DNA of 64,000 nt from Sinanaerobacter sp. ZZT-01. GTDB lineage: Bacteria; Bacillota; Clostridia; Peptostreptococcales; Anaerovoracaceae. The stretch lies in contig NZ_CP141728.1 of assembly GCF_035621135.1 (NCBI RefSeq), forward strand, positions 3,100,001 to 3,164,000, read 5' to 3'. The notes beneath the pieces are model-generated. The model was not told the DNA's origin and made no database searches. It saw only the letters and a list, made by a program, of their open reading frames with translations. A program made the translations under genes and the position numbers. This document shows, in pieces, positions 45,180-54,302 of the stretch. Each line of letters opens with the position of its first letter. Position 1 is the first letter of the stretch.

Positions 45180-46001
45180 CTATTGATTACTATTATTTAA
45201 AAATTCTATAGTTATGTTTTCTTTTAAAATTTCATATTTATATGTATTTTTTTCCTTATAATAAACAGACTTGCCATCGATTAAAAGCAGTTCAATTGGT
45301 CGTTCGATATGATTATTGATTATCTTTGCATCTGTTAGTAGATATTGTTCAAAAGATGCTCTTCCTGTATAGAGAGCGATGAATAATGCCACTATTATAA
45401 ACACAAAATTATTAGTATTCATATTTTTATCAAACCGTTTATCTTGAAACACTAAGCTCAGAGAGATATAGATTCTAAAGAATAACACTATTATAGGAAT
45501 TATATCTTTATAATTTTCAGGCAAAGATAACTCCAGAAAATTTCCACACAAATCAATTAATATTAAGGATATTGGAATAAAAATAACTATTCTTATCAAA
45601 TTATCTAATCCATTAAATTCATAGTTTTCTAATTTGTTTATAACCCAACATTCAATTTCACTGGAAAGCCAAGAAACCAATTGTTCATAAATTGATAAAA
45701 TAAATAAAGCAATTTGGATTATAACAAAAACTATAGAACCAAATAATAAATATAGTTTAAAGTCATATTGCATTATCCCAAACTTATCAATAAAGGGTAA
45801 CTGCATTACTAATGCCCCCGCTATGTATGAAATGATTGCTGAAATATTAATAGAATAGAGTAATCGTTTATACCCATACTCATCCCTTTCACGATACTCT
45901 TTGCAATCATCCTGTCTATTACTCTTTTCAAGCATTTTTCTAATCTCTTCTCCTATGCTTTGTCCAATAATTTGAGCTTCATATTTTTTTTCATATTTCA
46001 T
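45180..46001 (-). CDS. Hypothetical multi-pass membrane protein
   Basis: About 273 residues. A charged N-terminal 60 residues is followed by four or five transmembrane segments (ISAIISYIAGALVMQLPF, FGSIVFVIIQIALFILSIY, VIFIPISLILIDLCGNFLE, FVFIIVALFIALYTG) and a short C-terminal outer or inner domain (LLLIDGKSVYYKEKNTYKYE). No family recognised. The start at 46001 has GAGGG just upstream. It lies between the DUF2726 and metallophosphoesterase genes, perhaps an effector or sensor of the cargo. Confidence 0.6.
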   Translation of the reverse strand: MKYEKKYEAQIIGQSIGEEIRKMLEKSNRQDDCKEYRERDEYGYKRLLYSINISAIISYIAGALVMQLPFIDKFGIMQYDFKLYLLFGSIVFVIIQIALFILSIYEQLVSWLSSEIECWVINKLENYEFNGLDNLIRIVIFIPISLILIDLCGNFLELSLPENYKDIIPIIVLFFRIYISLSLVFQDKRFDKNMNTNNFVFIIVALFIALYTGRASFEQYLLTDAKIINNHIERPIELLLIDGKSVYYKEKNTYKYEILKENITIEFLNNSNQ

Positions 46002-46195
46002 ATCAACCCTCATTGTAGCAAAAAACATCTTTAATATTATTCAGCAAAACAATATTTTTCCTGTTTTAATTGTATTAAGTAAATATTCCATAATAATCTT
46101 CTGTATAAAAATGGAACTATATTGCATATAATAAATTGACCGTACTAACACACAATACCATTATAGTTGGGCTTAATCTGTAATGGTCAAAAGCC

Positions 46196-49100
46196 CTAAG
46201 TACGGTCTTTATATGTAATCCTTTTCTTTGCCATTTCCATTTTTATTTGTTGCTTAGATTGTTCTCCAAAAAAACAGTCTAGTAACGACTGTGCTTCACC
46301 ATAAATTTCCACATTATTTCTCAGAAAATAATCTCTAACTGTGAACTTTATAATTGATTTTTCAAGTTTTCTATCCAATTTTCTATAGAGTCCCTTTGCT
46401 CTTTTGGAAAATTGTACAATATCACCATTTCTTGATTGCATCATCAAATTCATCAATTGATAATTCGAGTTATCGTTATAATTGAAGGCATTTAATGCTG
46501 CAATGCTTTGTTCTGTTGTACATGCTGTAGCCACTAATTGATATAATGCAACTATTAGACCGGATGAAATCTGCTCTATTGTACGCTTCACTGTATCAAT
46601 ATTAACCTCAATTATGTTCTTTTCACGCCGAAGATCAATCACTTCATCATATAAGCCCTGTGTAAATTCTTCAAAATTATCACTTATATCTTTTAAAATC
46701 ATATATAAAAATTGATTTGGACATTTGTAGATTAATGAAACAAGTCTATCCTGTTGATCAACCTTCATATTTTGGCAAAAAGCAGGTAGTGTTTTTGATA
46801 ATATTTCTAAATATTTAAAAGATATCATAATCTGATTTTCAACCTTTAATAGATCATCTTCTGAATAATCATATTCATTAACCAATTCTATTAAATCTGC
46901 AAAATATATTTCTTCCTCTTGCTTAGTAATTGTTTCCTCTCTTTGCTGTTTTTCTTCCTTTGTAGGTAAAGCATTTTTAACTGGAATATCTGTATTCAAA
47001 AATAACGTTACATTTTTTTTGTCAAAGCACAACTCTTCTTGTTCAAAAAAATGTTTTTTTGCACCTTCCATTATTATATTAACAAACTTAGGATTATTAG
47101 TAATAAGTGCTAAAAATAGAACTATATCACTATTAATACTAAAGCACAGATTTTTCAATAATGATCTTAAATTTTCATCAATATTTTCTTCTTGATTGTA
47201 TTTTTGATTTAGCGCTTGTGCAACAAAATAAGCTACTAATGTATGGTCTTTAAATCTATACTCATTTACATTCTCCACTAAGATTCTTGCATTTAATGCC
47301 GCCTCTATAAACAAACGAACATTTACTTTTTGTCGATATGTTTCACTATATTTTTTCACAACATTTGATATATCATCATATTTTACAAAAGGAATTCTTT
47401 CAAAATGCATATAATAAGCAAGTTCACGTATCACATTTAACACCAATGTTGCATCTATATTATTTGCATTTGCTATAATTTTATTTTTTATAGAGCTCTC
47501 GTAAACAATATTAAATACATTCATTCCAGACGAAAATTGAAATTGATAATCTTTTTCATATTGATTAACGAAATTAATGATAAACTCAGGGTTCAAATTA
47601 AAAAATTTAACCTGCATATTTATTAACTCATTAATCTTTTTTACTTCTTTATCAATATTTTCTAAATTACTAGAACTACTACGCAGTACATTTACTATTA
47701 ATTCCTTTCTTTTCTTATACAAAAAAGGTTTTATTGATATCTCAATAGTTTCCTCTTCTATTAAAGCATCAACTACTTGCTTGCGAATATCTAAATTCAG
47801 CTTTTCTTCACTAAAAATAATAATTTGATCAAAATTATTATCAAGATATTGTATTAATGCATCAAAGGCTGACTTGTTTATCAAATCAGCTTCATCTATT
47901 AAGACAACTTTATTTTCCTTCGGAAGTTGTAAAAATCTATTATATGCACTATTTTCTAACAAATACTGTTCTTGGAATGCATATAAAATTGTTTTATCGA
48001 TTTTCTTTTTTGTTATATCACTAGCTGTTAGTAATATCGGAATTTTTCCAGATGCTATAAGATTCTTAAATATTCTCTTTGATAAGACTGTTTTCCCAGC
48101 TTTATGTTCCCCATTAATAACTATTCTTTTATTTGCTTGTACCAATTCAAATAATTCTTCTTCTTTCTCAATATCATGTTTTTCAATTTCTTCATTTTCT
48201 GTAAATGTATTATATGTTAAACTAGGAAACACAAAATAATCATCTATTTTCTTTCTATTATTGTCATAATGTAGTTCATTAAAAAAATCAGGCGCAATTT
48301 GAATATCTCCATGAAATGTAGTCTTTATCTTTCCATTTAATATTTTTTTAGGAATATATATATCTTCTTTCCATATAAACGAATGTGCCACCATTACAGC
48401 CTTGTCAAAATCAATTGTAATGGTGCAAAATCCATTTCCATCTTCACTATAGCCACGTAAGGCATTTCCCTGTACACATTGAATGTCGCCTTTACCATTA
48501 ATATTTCTACTTTCTCCTACTGGTTCGTGTTCATGTCCTGTCAATACTAAAGTGTATTTACTTGTAATTATTTTTCTCAATTTGTCTTTACACGAACTAG
48601 TTAGCCATTCAATACTATGATGCATGACAAGTATATTAATATCTGCTTCTGTTGCATCTCCTATGCACTCCAGTTGTTTTTCTGACAAATAATGAATGCC
48701 CATATCCTTTGAATTACCACCTAATAAAGACAGCGGTGCTGTATTTATCATCACAAACCCCACTTTTTGTTTACCATATTTAATTATCTTCTTTGAAACA
48801 ATCTTATTCTTAGTGAAACACTTTTTGTAATTTGAAAATCCCCAAAAGGCTCCCATCGATTCAATATCTTTATTTATAATAGTATCAATGCAATTCATTT
48901 TATATGCTTCTTCAATTTCTTTATATTCTCTAGATAATAGTTCAAAATCCAAATCATGATTTCCTGGAACGCATACAAACTCTATATGCTTTCGCATATA
49001 TTTATTTCTCCCAATTGTTTTAAATATAGCTCCTAATAAACTACTTGCAAATCCATATTCACTTTTTTTACCATTTGCAGCCAAATCTCCACTTATTATG

Positions 49101-49225
49101 ACAACACATTCATCAGCTTTCTCGATAGAATTTAATGCCTGATCAAGTTTCGTTACATTTATTTCAAATGCATCATTCTTACTTGTAATATGTATATCAC
49201 TTAAATGTATTATTTGTAACTTCAT
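46196..49225 (-). CDS. Metallophosphoesterase-STAND-type NTPase fusion, candidate defence protein
   Basis: 1009 residues. The N-terminal 300 are a calcineurin-like metallophosphoesterase with all metal motifs: IIHLSDIHI, VVIISGDLAANGK, VCVPGNHDLDF, VMHHSIEW and TLVLTGHEHEP. Then comes a P-loop ATPase: VINGEHKAGKTVLSKRIF (Walker A) and NKVVLIDEADL (Walker B), and a long helical C-terminal region with no clear repeat family. The layout (effector, NTPase, sensor) is that of STAND immune proteins. It sits in a mobile element among nuclease genes. AGGAGA before ATG. Function is inferred from layout only. Confidence 0.78.
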   Translation of the reverse strand: MKLQIIHLSDIHITSKNDAFEINVTKLDQALNSIEKADECVVIISGDLAANGKKSEYGFASSLLGAIFKTIGRNKYMRKHIEFVCVPGNHDLDFELLSREYKEIEEAYKMNCIDTIINKDIESMGAFWGFSNYKKCFTKNKIVSKKIIKYGKQKVGFVMINTAPLSLLGGNSKDMGIHYLSEKQLECIGDATEADINILVMHHSIEWLTSSCKDKLRKIITSKYTLVLTGHEHEPVGESRNINGKGDIQCVQGNALRGYSEDGNGFCTITIDFDKAVMVAHSFIWKEDIYIPKKILNGKIKTTFHGDIQIAPDFFNELHYDNNRKKIDDYFVFPSLTYNTFTENEEIEKHDIEKEEELFELVQANKRIVINGEHKAGKTVLSKRIFKNLIASGKIPILLTASDITKKKIDKTILYAFQEQYLLENSAYNRFLQLPKENKVVLIDEADLINKSAFDALIQYLDNNFDQIIIFSEEKLNLDIRKQVVDALIEEETIEISIKPFLYKKRKELIVNVLRSSSSNLENIDKEVKKINELINMQVKFFNLNPEFIINFVNQYEKDYQFQFSSGMNVFNIVYESSIKNKIIANANNIDATLVLNVIRELAYYMHFERIPFVKYDDISNVVKKYSETYRQKVNVRLFIEAALNARILVENVNEYRFKDHTLVAYFVAQALNQKYNQEENIDENLRSLLKNLCFSINSDIVLFLALITNNPKFVNIIMEGAKKHFFEQEELCFDKKNVTLFLNTDIPVKNALPTKEEKQQREETITKQEEEIYFADLIELVNEYDYSEDDLLKVENQIMISFKYLEILSKTLPAFCQNMKVDQQDRLVSLIYKCPNQFLYMILKDISDNFEEFTQGLYDEVIDLRREKNIIEVNIDTVKRTIEQISSGLIVALYQLVATACTTEQSIAALNAFNYNDNSNYQLMNLMMQSRNGDIVQFSKRAKGLYRKLDRKLEKSIIKFTVRDYFLRNNVEIYGEAQSLLDCFFGEQSKQQIKMEMAKKRITYKDRT

Positions 49226-49353
49226 AACTTTTCTCCTATCAAATAATTCTATTTTATCTGCTTCAATTTCTATATTTAAACAATTGACCTGATATAATTA
49301 AGTTGTTCATCATTTTCAAAATGATATGATTTTCTTCTTTTCTTATTAAACAT

Positions 49354-49953
49354 CTAAGTGATCTTTACTGCCACTACATTAAGCCATTTCTCATCTGAAC
49401 GTCCTTCTCTCACGTCTTCTGTAATAGACCATTCAACTACATTTAGACGACTTTCGTGATTAAATAATTCATCTATATCTTTTTCAGTATAGTCATTAAA
49501 AAATCTTTCACCATTGATTCGTTCTACTTGTCCATATTTAAATGAAGCATAAATATATCCATTAGTTTTTAAAGCATTAGATAGTTTTTTCAATACTACA
49601 GCCATTTCATTTTTAGGGATATGTAATAATGATGCACATGCCCATATTCCATCAAATTCATTTGCAAAAGATATATTCTGAAATTTAATACATAAAACAT
49701 TTTTTCCAATATATTGTGAAGCTAGTTCACAAATTTTTTCTGAACCATCTACAGCTACTACATCATACCCTTGCTCCATAAAATACTTACTATCTCTACC
49801 ACTACCACAACCTATATCTAAAATCTTACCGCCTGATTTTAAATATTTTTGAAACATGTCATATAAAAGAACCATATCCGCACTTTTAGTTAAAAAAACA
49901 AATTCTTCTGCATGTTCATTATAATATGCTAAAGTATTATTTGAATCATCCAT
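49354..49953 (-). CDS. Class I SAM-dependent methyltransferase
   Basis: 199 residues. Motif I is KILDIGCGSGRDSKYFMEQG, the acidic end of strand 2 is DVVAVDGSEKI and motif IV is FDGIWACASLLHIPK. A DNA-methylase NPPY motif is absent, so the target is probably a small molecule or protein, or RNA. It begins one base after the HNH stop, so the pair is co-translated. The best relatives I recall are small TehB-like enzymes. The start has GGGTG seven bases upstream. Confidence 0.82.
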   Translation of the reverse strand: MDDSNNTLAYYNEHAEEFVFLTKSADMVLLYDMFQKYLKSGGKILDIGCGSGRDSKYFMEQGYDVVAVDGSEKICELASQYIGKNVLCIKFQNISFANEFDGIWACASLLHIPKNEMAVVLKKLSNALKTNGYIYASFKYGQVERINGERFFNDYTEKDIDELFNHESRLNVVEWSITEDVREGRSDEKWLNVVAVKIT

Positions 49954-49954
49954 T

Positions 49955-51052
49955 TTATAACACCCAATTCCTGAATCCCATATTCTTTGCAGATTGATAT
50001 ACCGGGAAAATTATTTCTTCTAAATTTCTATAAAACTCATCTTTCTTAATTTTTTGCCGATATAATCTCATTTTTATATCGTTGTTATTCACATGTTCTT
50101 TTTCACATCTTAAAAAAATATCATGAAGTTTTTCGTACTGCCATACTAATTGAAGTGAATCATATTCCACTTTACATAAAGCCGGAAAATATTTATTCCA
50201 ATCAGGAAGATTATTATTCTTACTGCTATTAATGCTCTTCGTAGTAGGATGTAAATTCCACATCTCATCATGTGCCACATAAGACCATGGTACAAAATGA
50301 TCTATAGAAATCTCTTTCACGCTTAAAGTATTACCGCTATAAATATCAATAATAGGTTTTATATTAGTTATTTCACTCCAAAACTTTTTGATTTTTTCCA
50401 ACTTACGTTCTTGTGGCGGATATAATTTATTTGCTATGCCTGGTACACTTGGATTTCTTCTCTGTAAATATATAATCATATTATATTGAATCCAGCCTTT
50501 TATAATTTCTTGGTTTTTTATTATGTAAGAATACCACTCAGGCATTATTATTATAGATCTATCTATCCCAGACTGTTCATTGAAATAATATATCAATCTT
50601 TTTTCACTATTGATTTTTATAACTAAATTCTTCTCGGAAACGTTCCATTCTTTACCTCTTACGTTTTGCATAAAAGGAGCCTGTAACCGATATGGTACAT
50701 TGTGAGTTAAAGTCCTCTTCATTTTATTTGTTTCTTTGTCATTGCAAGATTTCAAATATCCTATAATATTTTCTTTTTTCTCATTTGACTTCAATCCACT
50801 AATATTAAATACATGGTCTACTAATGCCTCTAGCGTATCCGATGGGCCAAGATTTAATCGATATTCTGAAACCATATACCAAGCATCCGAAACCATTTCA
50901 TTAATAAGATCATGGTATGTAATAGTTGTATATCCTTCAATTACTTTATTTACAATAGCCTGAAACCAAAATAGTTTATAAGATTCACTCTTATTATCAA
51001 ATATTCGTGATAGATATTGTATTTCTAATTTGTCCGAATATGGTAAATGCAT
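49955..51052 (-). CDS. HNH endonuclease
   Basis: 365 residues. The HNH motif lies in the last third: VKEISIDHFVPWSYVAHDEM, then WNLHPTTKSINSSKNNNLP, with the H, N and H residues of the beta-beta-alpha-metal fold. The first two thirds (MHLPYSDKLEIQYLSRIF, then LFWFQAIVNKVIEGYTTITY) is a helical recognition region. Weak ribosome binding site. Its close linkage to a methyltransferase recalls a restriction-modification pair, but the methylase lacks a DNA-type motif. Confidence 0.82.
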   Translation of the reverse strand: MHLPYSDKLEIQYLSRIFDNKSESYKLFWFQAIVNKVIEGYTTITYHDLINEMVSDAWYMVSEYRLNLGPSDTLEALVDHVFNISGLKSNEKKENIIGYLKSCNDKETNKMKRTLTHNVPYRLQAPFMQNVRGKEWNVSEKNLVIKINSEKRLIYYFNEQSGIDRSIIIMPEWYSYIIKNQEIIKGWIQYNMIIYLQRRNPSVPGIANKLYPPQERKLEKIKKFWSEITNIKPIIDIYSGNTLSVKEISIDHFVPWSYVAHDEMWNLHPTTKSINSSKNNNLPDWNKYFPALCKVEYDSLQLVWQYEKLHDIFLRCEKEHVNNNDIKMRLYRQKIKKDEFYRNLEEIIFPVYQSAKNMGFRNWVL

Positions 51053-51296
51053 AATTCTTCAGCTCATCTTTCTTAATTTTTAGTACAAGAATATAAGTAA
51101 AACCATCAATAATAAATTATTTTAAAAGATTTTCTATCCATTTCATACAACATTTATCTACTAAGTATCTAAGTTTAAACATTAGATGCAGTTGATTAGT
51201 GCAAGAGATTGTCCCCACCCCCTTATCCGCATTCTGCCATCCACTTATTGATGCCGTGTCAAGGCAAATTCCTTGGCCATAATGAGTTGTTCAAGT

Positions 51297-52352
51297 TCAT
51301 ATTAGATTTTTTTGATACTCGAAAGTATTTCCCTCCCTATTTATCGTTTGCATAAATACCGGAATATTAAGTTTATCCGCAATTAAGCTCATCTGTTCGA
51401 TTCTTTCATCTGACATATCTTTCCCAAGAAAAATTTTACTTGCATACGGGAAACTGTATTTCCCAAGACGTTCACGTTTCATTACCAATCGCCATTCTTG
51501 CTCCGCTCGATAATCATAAAGTTTAGCAGTAACAGACTGATAATACTGTGTAAGGAATTCATCTACGTCGATATTGAACTCTGTCAACTTCATATCAGAT
51601 TGTACAATGCGTTGAAGAATGTCCGTGTAATCAAATAAAGGCCGTTTTTTGAAATATTTAACTGCGAGCAGGTGCAAAATATCCCATGCACTTTTTGAAG
51701 ATAAGGATAATAGCGAGTCAGAAAAACAGTATTCTATGCAAAATCCTGTGTAGTTTTCAGCATAGTTTTCCCACATGTTACGGTTATCATATCTCGTTGT
51801 AAAAGATGCAATAGTTAGTGAGTTGCGTGGTGAATTAGAAAGAGTGCAAAGAAATTTTCTCGTTCGTTCAATCTGGCGTGAGAAATCCAATTTATGACTT
51901 AGTATTTTTCGGTATTCTTCTTCACCAAAAATCTTCAATAGTTCTGCATCAATTTCCTCTTGGCTATACTTTGCCATTGTTTTGTATATAGCCTCAAGAA
52001 GGTCCGACTTATTGGGAATTATTTCTCCTTCTTCTGATGTGTCTACTAAAGCCTTGTAGGCTGCTTCGAGGCTGAAAAAGAAAGGATATTCAAAATCTAT
52101 ATACCTTCTTTCGGCCATGGGAATTGTGGCATCAAACATATCAGGAAATTTCTCTGGATCCGAAAGCCAAATCGAGTTTTCTTCAAGGATTTGTAGTTCC
52201 CTATCGTTGCATTTGCGATATCGATATAGTTTTTTACGTGGTATATATTTTAGATGAGTTGCAACAGTAGGTTCCAGTCGTTCCATATCAGAATCATTAC
52301 TCAAATATAGAAACTTGTGTAACTCTGCCATATACTCAGGTGACATTTTCAT
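51297..52352 (-). CDS. DUF2971 protein
   Basis: 351 residues. The family patterns are LYRYRKCNDRELQILEENSI, WLSDPEKFPDMFDATIP and SFTTRYDNRNMWENYAENYT, followed by GFCIEYCF. A later motif is YDYRAEQEWRLVMKRE. DUF2971 proteins often occur in defence islands and in abortive-infection or toxin settings, with unknown biochemistry. GAGGG lies before the ATG. The stretch on its 3' side up to the HNH gene (about 240 bases) holds nothing I recognise. Confidence 0.75.
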   Translation of the reverse strand: MKMSPEYMAELHKFLYLSNDSDMERLEPTVATHLKYIPRKKLYRYRKCNDRELQILEENSIWLSDPEKFPDMFDATIPMAERRYIDFEYPFFFSLEAAYKALVDTSEEGEIIPNKSDLLEAIYKTMAKYSQEEIDAELLKIFGEEEYRKILSHKLDFSRQIERTRKFLCTLSNSPRNSLTIASFTTRYDNRNMWENYAENYTGFCIEYCFSDSLLSLSSKSAWDILHLLAVKYFKKRPLFDYTDILQRIVQSDMKLTEFNIDVDEFLTQYYQSVTAKLYDYRAEQEWRLVMKRERLGKYSFPYASKIFLGKDMSDERIEQMSLIADKLNIPVFMQTINREGNTFEYQKNLI

Positions 52353-52405
52353 AAGGACCCTCTACTTCAATAGCAATTTTCCAATAAAAATGAAAGTTTC
52401 ACACA

Positions 52406-52419
52406 GCTACCTTGGTAGC
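52406..52419. promoter_or_regulatory. GCTACC-TT-GGTAGC palindrome upstream of the DUF2971 gene
   Basis: A perfect 14-base palindrome 54 bases upstream of the DUF2971 start. The same half-sites, GGTAGC and GCTACC, recur upstream of the P-loop ATPase gene. Confidence 0.35.
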
Positions 52420-52581
52420 GAAAAGGTTTACCCCCAATATTATCAACCGTGATGCTATAACATGGCTAATAACAGCATATCCTCTCCCTCAAGTAAAACT
52501 TCCCATTATGGTATTAACTGTGTACCACTCAAGCTAGTTCAACTGTATAAACATTAGAGGAAGTTCATGTAGGAGTAAATG

Positions 52582-53880
52582 TTAATCCAATGGATTTTCA
52601 ATGTTCTCTATTACTTCATTTTTATCACAATTCTTGAAAAAGAAGTAAAATGTTGAATCTATAATATTTACTGAGCGTTGTGAAACATCATAATCGAATA
52701 ATGGTGGTTGAATTTTTTTTGAAGCCTGTAAATTTGCCAGATTGCTTAATAAAAATCCTATATCACTTGGTCGTATGTCTGCCGCTCGATAATGACGATC
52801 CTTGATAGCTTCATCTATTTTCTTACGTTGTACTCCCATTATGATGGAATCAAAATCCATACCCAATATTGCGACAACGAAATAATATGGCAGAAAAAGA
52901 GGTTTCTTCCCATCTGTAATTTTAAAATCTCTCTGTCCTTTAGCAATATCTTCAAGTGCACGGACATGGCGTGAAGAATAGTCATCACACTTAGATTTTA
53001 TTGCACAATTAAGGGTCTGGAGATTGGAAATTAGCTTCTTAGTTCTTTGACTCTGTACTATTCCATTTTGAACACATAATAATTTTAATAGTTCTTGAAG
53101 AACTCCTATACTTCCTAAAGATTCAGCACAGAGCCTCTTGATAATTTCATCTGAAAACTCTACGTTTAATTCTTGTGCTCCTTTTTTGGCAACACTAATA
53201 AACTCTGTTTCATCCCATGGTTCAACAGGTATTTCAGCTATTCTGTCTTGCAAATCTCCATTAAACTGAATAAGCCTATTTTTCTCTTTCCATACTCCTA
53301 AAATTATAAAACGCAGCCCTAATTCCTGAAAAGTACGTAAGTCAAATGCCAGTTGTTTTTGTACATCAATAGGAAGGTAATGAAAATCTTCTAAAATAAC
53401 AAACTTGTCTGATTTAGCTTGAACATACAAGTCAAAGATATCCTGTGGCAACTCTAAGTTAAACTCAATGGTTTTATAAGTTAGTTGCTGTTCAGTTGAC
53501 CCAGCGACCTTTGTAGATCCTTCAACCTCTCCTGATACAATAAAAGGAATTTTAGATTTGATTTTGGCTACCGCTCCTGCCTCAATATTTGCACTCGTGC
53601 TTTTTTGCTCATTAGTCATGATTTCAATATCAAGTTTCCTAAGAATTGAGTTATAGATATCTTTTACTTTACTTTTAGGGCTACAACTAACCGCTAAGCA
53701 ATCATCATATATCAAGTATCTACTTACTAATGCTGTTTTCCCTTGCTTTGAGGCTCCATAAACAATAATTTGTTTGTCTGACTTAAGGGCATTTTCAAAC
53801 AGCACATCTACTTCTTGCCTTTCAATGTAACTTAACACGGGTTTTCTACTGACACCAAAGACTTCTTCTAATTTTACCAT
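52582..53880 (-). CDS. P-loop ATPase (TniB/STAND-like AAA)
   Basis: About 432 residues. Walker A is IIVYGASKQGKTALVSRYL, Walker B is FVILEDFHYLPID, and a sensor-like stretch follows in FIILGVWKEKNRLIQFNGDL. The rest is helical. A KEEVF-like N-terminus (MVKLEEVFGVSRKPVLSYIE) is typical of this group of ATPases that bind a partner effector. The second ATG (53880) has AGGAG nine bases upstream, better than the first. It may form a two-gene unit with DUF2971. Confidence 0.75.
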   Translation of the reverse strand: MVKLEEVFGVSRKPVLSYIERQEVDVLFENALKSDKQIIVYGASKQGKTALVSRYLIYDDCLAVSCSPKSKVKDIYNSILRKLDIEIMTNEQKSTSANIEAGAVAKIKSKIPFIVSGEVEGSTKVAGSTEQQLTYKTIEFNLELPQDIFDLYVQAKSDKFVILEDFHYLPIDVQKQLAFDLRTFQELGLRFIILGVWKEKNRLIQFNGDLQDRIAEIPVEPWDETEFISVAKKGAQELNVEFSDEIIKRLCAESLGSIGVLQELLKLLCVQNGIVQSQRTKKLISNLQTLNCAIKSKCDDYSSRHVRALEDIAKGQRDFKITDGKKPLFLPYYFVVAILGMDFDSIIMGVQRKKIDEAIKDRHYRAADIRPSDIGFLLSNLANLQASKKIQPPLFDYDVSQRSVNIIDSTFYFFFKNCDKNEVIENIENPLD

Positions 53881-53922
53881 ACCCATACGCTCCTAACTCT
53901 ATTAATATCCATTGTAGTGAAA

Positions 53923-53951
53923 AATACAACTATCTATTTACTACCTGTCAA
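53923..53951 (-). promoter_or_regulatory. Predicted promoter of the ATPase gene
   Basis: Minus strand TTGACA, 17 bases, TGTATT. The remaining AT-rich sequence up to about 54,200 holds no gene that I can support. Confidence 0.4.
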
Positions 53952-53983
53952 ATTATATAGATGTTTTCATATATAAGTGTCAT

Positions 53984-54020
53984 GGTAGCGTTGACAAACT
54001 ATGTTATCGCTCGAGCTACC
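53984..54020. promoter_or_regulatory. Spaced GGTAGC...GCTACC inverted repeat upstream of the ATPase gene
   Basis: GGTAGC at 53984 and GCTACC at 54015 form an inverted repeat with a 25-base spacer. The half-sites match the palindrome upstream of DUF2971. Confidence 0.3.
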
Positions 54021-54199
54021 CATTATTGCTATAATATCTATAATTTTCTTACTGAAAATATTTCATATTATATATCCCCAACATTTTCCAATAACAAAAT
54101 TATTATATCCTACCCCTTTCCCTTTTTCCATATAAAAAGCGGAATTTTGTCATAATTATATATTTATAGTGTTTTTTTAATACTTATAATTTGATTACA

Positions 54200-54230
54200 A
54201 AAAACAAAAAAAAGGCAGCATCACACTGCC
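54200..54230 (-). terminator. Terminator of the helicase operon
   Basis: Minus strand GGCAG-TGTGATG-CTGCC, followed by TTTTTTTTG and more T. It lies about 75 bases after the giant gene's stop. Confidence 0.75.
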
Positions 54231-54302
54231 CATATAATTTTATCATTACAATTACAATTATCATCGTATCTGCAATTGCAAATTTCTCTATACAATTCTC
54301 TT

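Noticed and set aside
49354-51052. Classical type II restriction-modification system
   Set aside because: The methyltransferase lacks an NPPY-like motif and a target-recognition domain, so the label would go beyond the evidence.
53961-54155. Plus-strand open frame of 64 residues between the ATPase and helicase genes
   Set aside because: AT-rich and without a ribosome binding site; it overlaps the predicted promoter and the inverted repeat.
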